Below are positions 7,062 through 11,711 of a stretch of 11,711 bases of DNA, piece after piece. Numbering within the stretch: the stretch's first letter is position 1; the number at the start of each line of letters is the position of its first letter. The position numbers and the translations under genes were made by a program. Under the pieces are notes generated by a model. That model ran no database searches and was not told the origin of the DNA. It saw only the letters and a list, made by a program, of their open reading frames with translations. This DNA is from Amoebophilaceae bacterium (lineage in GTDB: Bacteria > Bacteroidota > Bacteroidia > Cytophagales > Amoebophilaceae), in NCBI GenBank assembly GCA_023257955.1, contig JALRAY010000033.1, positions 1-11,711 on the forward strand. Direction: 5' to 3'.

Positions 7062-7523
7062 ACCTAGATTGAGTTGAAAGAGGTTTTAGATTCTTGAAGG
7101 ATCCAATATTTTTCACCTCTTCGCTTTTTGTAAAAAAACAAGAACGCATAGAAGCGTTACTTATGATAATGACTTTGTCGCTTTTAGTATATGCGATAGC
7201 AGAGATGATCATGCGTTCTCATTTACAGAAGATGCAGAAAACATTACCTAATCAAAATAAAAAAGAGATTTCTAAACCAACTTTGAGATGGGTATTTTTT
7301 CTAATGAGAGGCATAAGCTTGGTAGAAGCTGATATTAAGCCTCTTCTGAAACCCTTTGTATATATGCGTCCCCGTTTATAATAAGGCGATAAATTTGAGT
7401 TTCGGAAGAACTCTATTGAAGGAAATAGTAACAAAGATAATAGCTAATATGACAACATTACAGTCTAAAATTATTGATTGCTTTCCCCGGAATATACAAA
7501 AAATTTATACCATTGCCACGTGA
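7062..7523 (+). pseudogene. Frameshifted C-terminal fragment of IS1634-type transposase
   Basis: After a TGA at 7070-7072, frame 2 reads VERGFRFLKDP (7073-7105), then FFTSSLFVKKQERIEALLMI and MTLSLLVYAIAE, and later PTLRWVFFLMRGI. This is the conserved C-terminal end of IS1634-type transposases (FLKDP..F.SSLF.KKP.RIE.L..VM.L.LLVY...E). That frame stops at 7381. The expected tail continues in the next frame, roughly from 7390 to TGA 7521-7523 (KIIANMTTLQSKIIDCF, then IQKIY), so there is a frameshift near 7320-7390. Residues after GISLV no longer look like the family, which fits reading past the shift. All catalytic N-terminal and middle parts are absent. The 12 bases just upstream (7062-7073) also occur at 251-262, ahead of the N-terminal fragment. 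The element is dead. Confidence 0.8.
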
Positions 7524-7719
7524 TATTGGCTTGCTTGATAGGATTACTATGCCTTTTTTGTAAGGAAAATGTAATTGTGAAGCAAATTTCTTAAAAACTA
7601 AAAGCCATGCATTCGTTTTGGTATATTTTTCTTCGCTCTAATGAGCTAAAAGCACATGATTAAGATATAAAAACCGGTTTTCTGAAGTAAATATTAAAAA
7701 CTAAAAACGAACCTGCACG

Positions 7720-7761
7720 GGCCTTTTGGAGCCTGCTGAAGCCGATTTGCTCAATGTGAGT
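7720..7761. repeat. Half copy of the 62-bp inverted-repeat element
   Basis: These 42 bases match 2780-2821 with three differences (7730, 7736 and 7752). The left inverted arm present at 2761-2780 is missing here and is replaced by unrelated sequence. The right end joins directly to the Rpn transposase remnant, whose reading frame opens at 7760, so this repeat marks a junction of mobile DNA. Confidence 0.7.
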
Positions 7762-8109
7762 AGATAATTTACCTAGAGAGTTAAATAATACTCATCTTAA
7801 AAAAACCATCACCGCACTCAACGTAATGAGCTTTACCCCTGCAGAAAGAGACATGTATGAAGGGAATCTTAAATTTCTGCGAAACAAATTCAGTTTACTG
7901 AAGAAATTCGCACAGATAGGAAGAGAAGAAGGGATGGAGAAAGGAATCCAGAAGGGGATGGAGAAAGGTACATTAGACGCAGCTAAAAACATGCTCACAG
8001 ATAATTCGATATAGAAGTGATCAAAAAAATAACAGGTCTTTCCGTAGAGCAAATCAAGGCGCTACAGAAAAGCTGTAAGCAACCCGCCAGCAAAAAGAAA
8101 AATGTATGA
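7760..8109 (+). pseudogene. C-terminal remnant of Rpn/PD-(D/E)XK nuclease-family transposase, frameshifted
   Basis: Frame 2 is open from 7760 after a TGA and reads DNLPRELNNTHLKKTITALN, then VMSFTPAERDMYEGNLKFLR, then repeats of GMEKGI/GMEKGT, and AAKNMLTDNSI before TAG at about 8012. The continuation lies in frame 1: DIEVIKKITGLSVEQIKALQ followed by a Lys-rich end at TGA 8107-8109. This is the typical C-terminal half of Rpn recombination-promoting nuclease/putative transposase proteins, with the EGxxKGxxxG heptad region and the final helix that ends ITGLSxEEI. The PD-(D/E)XK catalytic domain is missing on the left, cut at the repeat junction, and a single-base frameshift near 7998-8012 breaks the rest. 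Any product from the ATG at 7826 (62 residues) is unlikely to work. Confidence 0.8.
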
Positions 8110-8216
8110 GGTAAGTGAATTCCACATATATGTTATTTCATAGCAAGCGCCGAATATTATATACAATCATCTATAAAGCTACAATCAATCTATAACTATA
8201 ATAAACAATACCTGAT

Positions 8217-8558
8217 ATGCAAGCAAACAACCGAAATGTACAAAACGTAAAAGTGAATAACATTGTTACTAGAAATTTTTCCGACGTAACTGCCAAAACC
8301 GGCAATATCTATGAAACCATAGCCATTGTTGCCAAACGTGCACGCCAAATAGCCCTCCATGAAACAGAAGAACTGCATAGCAAACTGGTAGATTTTGTGA
8401 CAACGGACCTAGAGGACTTGTATGACGAAGAAAGATCTATGCGGAATGAACAAGCTGAAATCACGAAACTATATGAGAAGCTACCTAGCCCATGCATCAT
8501 GGCTACAGAAGAGTTTCTAGGAGATAAACTGATGTATAGATATAAAGACGCTAAGTAA
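8217..8558 (+). CDS. rpoZ: DNA-directed RNA polymerase subunit omega (Rpb6-like, Bacteroidota type)
   Basis: Omega binds the beta' subunit and helps assemble and stabilise RNA polymerase. The 113-residue protein has the Rpb6/omega core: T-R-N near residues 18-20, then TGNIYETIAIVAKRARQIA (28-46), where the N-I-Y-E-x-[IV]-A-I-[IV]-A-K-R-A block is the Bacteroidota signature. It is followed by an acidic linker and ITKLYEKLPSPCIMATEEFL (82-101), which corresponds to the F-Y-E-x-L-P-x-P...A-x-x-E block of that group. The length is normal for the phylum. The ATG at 8217 follows an AT-rich leader with no Shine-Dalgarno sequence. In many Bacteroidota this gene sits between bamD and coaBC; here it lies between Rpn debris and a transporter. 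It is intact and should be functional. Confidence 0.9.
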   Translation: MQANNRNVQNVKVNNIVTRNFSDVTAKTGNIYETIAIVAKRARQIALHETEELHSKLVDFVTTDLEDLYDEERSMRNEQAEITKLYEKLPSPCIMATEEFLGDKLMYRYKDAK

Positions 8559-8737
8559 TAATCCCTATCATAGCGATTTCATATAGTACCCAATCCCTTG
8601 CTGCCTAAAGATCTAGTAAAATTTCGCCAGATCCATCAACCTGTACTCAGTATGCAAGCACGGCTAGGAACAAATAGTATGTTTTATACTCCGTCCGTAC
8701 AGCTGAGGCACAATCTATAGTCTCGTATTATTACCTT

Positions 8738-10024
8738 ATGAAGAAAATCGAATCTTATATACAAATACTGATCGCCTTAGTCTTAGGTGTCTGCTTTGCC
8801 GTATGCAGTATTCAATTCGGATGGCCCGCTTCTTTTACCATTAGCTACATCAAGCCCATAGGAACGCTGTTTCTGAATAGCTTAAAGATGATTGCTATCC
8901 CGCTTGTATTTAGCTCCTTAATAGTAGGCATCACTAGCATTGGAGATACTACCAAGTTTTCCCGTATCGGAGGTAAAGCCTTTCTATTATATGCCTTTAG
9001 CATGTTGGCATCTTCCGCATTGGGTATATTTTTTACCCATTTGATGCAACCGGGCTCGATTATATCACCAAGTACCAGAGATTCTCTCTTGCAACTCTAT
9101 GCTAGCAAAGCCGAACAACATACGATGGTGTACCAAGATCTGTCTGCCACCTCTGCTCCACTAAAGTTTATACTAGACCTTATCCCTACCAACTTCTTTC
9201 AAGCGATGAGCAATAACTCCAAGCTACTACAAATTGTTATCGTTGCCACCTTATTGAGTATTGCCCTTATCCGGATTGCAGAGGAAAAGCGCAAACCTGT
9301 TATCCAATTCTTTGTAGGCATCAATGCCGCTATCATCGAACTCGTCCGTTTGATTATGAACCTTGCGCCTATAGGTGTATTTTCCCTCGTATCCTCCTTG
9401 CTGATAGAAGTAGTAGGCAACAATGCAACGGATAACATTATGGAAATATTATACGCCCTAGCCAAGTATTCCCTTACCGTCATCCTTGCCTTAGCAATTA
9501 TGACATTTGTGATCTACCCTGCGATGATGATGTTGTTTACCAAGCAAAACTATCTGCAGTTCCTGCGTAAGATCCGCCCTGCGCAACTTTTGGCTTTTAC
9601 TGCTAGCTCCACCTCTGCCGCACTGCCTGCAACCATGGATTGCTTAGAAAAAAAGCTACACGTCCCTGAAGAAATCAGCAGATTTGTGTTGCCCTTAGGT
9701 ACCAGTATCAATATGGATGGCACTGCTATTTATCAAGGCGTAGCCATTTGCTTTATTGCCCAGGCCTTGGGGGTTGACCTTTCATTAACCACACAACTGA
9801 TATTAGTAGCCAACGTAACCCTTTCATCCATAGGCGTAGCGGGGGTCCCCGGCGGTGCCATGGTAGCGACCACCATTATTCTCAACTCTATCGGTATACC
9901 TGGTGCAGGATTAGCTTTAATTTTAGCACCAGATCGAATTTTAGATATGTGTAGAACGGTTACCAATATTACAGGAGATGCGGTAGTTACCGTGATTGTC
10001 GCGCATACAGAAAAGAAAGAGTAG
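8738..10024 (+). CDS. gltP: Aspartate/glutamate:cation symporter (DAACS / SLC1 family)
   Basis: This inner-membrane secondary transporter imports acidic amino acids or dicarboxylates with Na+ or H+. The 428-residue protein has the full fold: six N-terminal helices (to about residue 265), HP1 with the serine-rich ASSTSAALP (289-297), TM7 with NMDGTAIYQ (325-333), HP2 with IGVAGVPGGA (365-374), and TM8 with DRILDMCRTVTNITGDA (399-415). Aligned to GltPh, Asp403, Arg406, Thr407 and Asn410 match the substrate residues Asp394, Arg397, Thr398 and Asn401, and Asp414 matches the cation-site Asp405. The arginine favours Asp or Glu over neutral amino acids. Length and motifs are complete, so it should work. 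It starts 179 bp after rpoZ; a weak promoter-like TATGTTTT lies at 8678-8685. H+ versus Na+ coupling and malate/succinate versus Asp/Glu cannot be fully settled by sequence. Confidence 0.93.
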   Translation: MKKIESYIQILIALVLGVCFAVCSIQFGWPASFTISYIKPIGTLFLNSLKMIAIPLVFSSLIVGITSIGDTTKFSRIGGKAFLLYAFSMLASSALGIFFTHLMQPGSIISPSTRDSLLQLYASKAEQHTMVYQDLSATSAPLKFILDLIPTNFFQAMSNNSKLLQIVIVATLLSIALIRIAEEKRKPVIQFFVGINAAIIELVRLIMNLAPIGVFSLVSSLLIEVVGNNATDNIMEILYALAKYSLTVILALAIMTFVIYPAMMMLFTKQNYLQFLRKIRPAQLLAFTASSTSAALPATMDCLEKKLHVPEEISRFVLPLGTSINMDGTAIYQGVAICFIAQALGVDLSLTTQLILVANVTLSSIGVAGVPGGAMVATTIILNSIGIPGAGLALILAPDRILDMCRTVTNITGDAVVTVIVAHTEKKE

Positions 10025-10210
10025 GCTTTATTTACCTTTACATTAGAGTTGTTCCTCTGAAACTCCAAATTATAGCCTTGTTATCAACAAGAATGTATAT
10101 ACCGTTAAGGGATACAGAGGAAATCTATTATTTACAATAAAAAGTCTTTTAAGATTTTTTAACAACAATAAACTTGTCCTCCAAGACAAATCAGTAATTC
10201 TTTCATTTCC
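10025..10210. promoter_or_regulatory. Intergenic region with nested inverted repeats
   Basis: This 186-bp gap between the two transporters contains a perfect hairpin CTTGTT-ATC-AACAAG (10077-10091). Around it lies an outer 8-bp inverted repeat, TTCCTCTG (10052-10059) with CAGAGGAA (10115-10122). Neither is followed by a T run. A further small repeat, TTGTC (10174-10178) with GACAA (10185-10189), lies about 20-35 bp before the MFS start. Roles as terminator or operator are guesses. Confidence 0.35.
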
Positions 10211-11452
10211 ATGCGTTCGATTCAAAAAAATAAGATTTTAGGTGTATTACTCGGAACCATTGTTGAATATTATGACTACAGTTTATATGGATTTTCAGCT
10301 AGTGTTATAGCTATAAATTTCTTCCCAAGTACGGATATCTTAACTAGTTTAGCTCATACCTTTGCTATATATGCTGTAGCTTACTTAGCTAAACCATTAG
10401 GGTCAGTTATTTTTGGATATGTAGGCGATAGGTTTGGGAGAAAGATTGCTTTAAATTTTACCATTCTTGGGATGGTCATCCCAACTGCAGTGATAGGATG
10501 CTTGCCCGTATATTCTACTCTCGGCATCTGGGGTACTGTCATTTTAGTGCTTTGTCGATTTACACAAGGTATTTTTATGGCTGGAGAATATGATGGTGCT
10601 GCAATTTATGTCATTGAACATTTAGGCTCAAAATATCAATATACAGCCTCAGCAATTACAAGAACTACTGGCGTTATTGGGTTATTACTTGGGATTGGGA
10701 CTAGTAACCTTTTCAAATCTCATATTTTCCCTGAATGGGGTTGGCGTATACCCTTTTTACTGAGCTTGCCTCTAGCACTAGCTACTTTGTATTATCGTAA
10801 ACAATTAATCGAAACGCCTGACTTTCAAAATACTAAAAGATCACAAGTGCCATTACGTAGTACGATTGATTTATGTAAATCCCAGTGGAAATTTTTACTA
10901 ATGGCGGTTTTAATTGCCGGTGGATTTGGTGTTACTTACCAAATTTCTATTGTATTGATGAAGCAATATTTACCAATTGTATTACCCCAAAGTAGTTCGT
11001 TTATCAGTATACTATCAATTTTTTTAGTTATACTCCTCGGTGTCTCAATGCTCATGTCTGGATTGTGTGCAGACCGATTTGGAGTAGCCAAGGTAATGCG
11101 AATAAGTGTTTTTGTCACAATAATTGCTTGTATGTTACTCAGTATTGCAATCACTTATAAACTCTTGCAACTCGCTTTAATCTCTTGTTTATTACTTGCT
11201 ATTGCCATTGCCCCTTTTAATGGTTTAGCTCATGGAATTCTTATTCAGGGCTTTGAAATAAAGGAACGTTATAGAAGCATTAGTTTGGGACATTCGTTTG
11301 GTAGTATGGTTATGTCTGGAGCTGCTAATTATATTTGTCTGATGTTCATGAAATCATTTGGATGGCATCTATTCCCCGTAATATATGTAGCTGTTTTCGC
11401 AGTATTATTTTATATATCCATATCAATCTATCAGAATCAGCTTAGTCAGTAA
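10211..11452 (+). CDS. MFS transporter, metabolite:H+ symporter (ProP-like) type
   Basis: This 413-residue inner-membrane permease has about twelve hydrophobic segments. The N-terminus GVLLGTIVEYYDYSLYGF (11-28) is the MHS-family signature (G...E-[WY]-[YF]-D-[FY]..Y). The cytoplasmic loop 2-3 motif A is GYVGDRFGRK (69-78), and RFTQGIFMAGEYDGA (116-130) is the loop 4 motif; the family's usual GGE reads AGE here. A second motif-A-like loop, SGLCADRFG, lies in the C-terminal half. Relatives carry osmolytes, dicarboxylates, citrate or other metabolites with protons; the substrate here is unknown. No frame breaks are seen. The gene uses visibly more A/T-ending codons than gltP and rnr, which hints at a separate origin. 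It starts 186 bp after gltP on the same strand. The ATG at 10211 is directly ahead of the first membrane segment. Confidence 0.9.
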   Translation: MRSIQKNKILGVLLGTIVEYYDYSLYGFSASVIAINFFPSTDILTSLAHTFAIYAVAYLAKPLGSVIFGYVGDRFGRKIALNFTILGMVIPTAVIGCLPVYSTLGIWGTVILVLCRFTQGIFMAGEYDGAAIYVIEHLGSKYQYTASAITRTTGVIGLLLGIGTSNLFKSHIFPEWGWRIPFLLSLPLALATLYYRKQLIETPDFQNTKRSQVPLRSTIDLCKSQWKFLLMAVLIAGGFGVTYQISIVLMKQYLPIVLPQSSSFISILSIFLVILLGVSMLMSGLCADRFGVAKVMRISVFVTIIACMLLSIAITYKLLQLALISCLLLAIAIAPFNGLAHGILIQGFEIKERYRSISLGHSFGSMVMSGAANYICLMFMKSFGWHLFPVIYVAVFAVLFYISISIYQNQLSQ

Positions 11453-11711
11453 AAGTGTTTGTATACATGATATCTATAAAAAAGCAGAAGGAAATTATTG
11501 TTACAATAACTAGAACAGAAAGAATTGCAAAATGGAGAGAATCAGAAAAATGGCTACAGTAAAACAACTATTACTTTTAGGGTTTAATGAGAAACTATCA
11601 TCATGTAATCAACGGGCTTAAGTAGAAGAGAAGTTGAATAAAAACGGCCTCATATAAATAGCTTTTGTGCCTACGTAATTCTGAATATCCAACCGAATTA
11701 TGAAATTACCC
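11453..11711. other. AT-rich tail of window, no supported gene
   Basis: The last 259 bp hold no convincing gene. A 31-codon frame with an ATG at 11467 and TAA at 11560-11562 encodes ITRTERIAKWRESEKW within a basic peptide. It recalls the start of some helix-turn-helix transposase accessory proteins, but it is too short and weak to name. The rest reads with frequent stops in the forward frames I checked. No terminator with a good T tract follows the MFS gene. Confidence 0.35.

Noticed and set aside
7252..7434. 60-codon minus-strand frame
   Set aside because: It is antisense to the transposase fragment, which has clear family similarity on the + strand.
9733..10068. 111-codon minus-strand frame
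   Set aside because: It is antisense to the highly conserved HP2-TM8 region of the symporter.
11467..11562. 31-codon frame with a WRESEKW peptide as a real small gene
   Set aside because: It is too short, in AT-rich DNA, with only a vague likeness to transposase accessory proteins; a search would be needed to call it.
1..11711. CRISPR array, tRNA, rRNA or riboswitch
   Set aside because: No regularly spaced direct repeats, no tRNA cloverleaf and no rRNA-like blocks were recognised by eye.

Overview
The window looks like chromosomal DNA from an AT-leaning Bacteroidota bacterium, most likely an obligate intracellular member of the Amoebophilaceae (the Amoebophilus/Cardinium group). Reasons: the omega subunit is the Bacteroidota Rpb6-like form; there is a SPOR-like envelope protein of Bacteroidota type; start codons are preceded by AT-rich leaders without clear Shine-Dalgarno sequences; a TAnnTTTG-type -7 box precedes one gene well and a second possibly; and the spaces between genes hold debris of IS1634-type transposases and an Rpn/PD-(D/E)XK nuclease-type transposase, together with amino acid and MFS importers. 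The host assignment is inference from protein style and was not checked by search.

Layout. 1-610 has no intact gene. It holds a perfect 12-bp hairpin (83-114), an N-terminal remnant of an IS1634-type transposase (322-453) and one copy of a degenerate dispersed repeat (453-521). 611-5788 is a run of four minus-strand genes: RNase R (5788-3803), a small membrane-anchored coiled-coil protein with an acidic tail (3282-2821), aspartokinase (2589-1318) and a DUF502 membrane protein (1243-611). The first three are separated by 231-520 bp, so they are probably not one tight operon; only aspartokinase and DUF502 (74 bp apart) look likely to share a transcript. Repeats sit just downstream of several stop codons here.

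6119-11452 is plus-strand: a secreted Lys-rich SPOR-like protein (6119-6976); an insertion-sequence graveyard (7062-8109) with a frameshifted C-terminal IS1634-type fragment, a half copy of the hairpin repeat found at 2761-2822, and a frameshifted Rpn fragment; then rpoZ (8217-8558), an aspartate/glutamate:cation symporter (8738-10024) and an MHS-type MFS transporter (10211-11452). The last 259 bp hold no convincing gene.

How the genes fit together. Housekeeping functions (RNA decay, omega subunit, aspartokinase) sit among transporters that suit a host-dependent life. The symporter carries the residues that select acidic amino acids and could supply the aspartate that aspartokinase phosphorylates, for lysine or diaminopimelate. 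No clearly new biological system is visible. The most noteworthy signals are the dispersed hairpin repeats at gene 3' ends, the matching halves of IS1634-type transposases that flank the gene block, and the loss of the usual bamD-rpoZ-coaBC neighbourhood.
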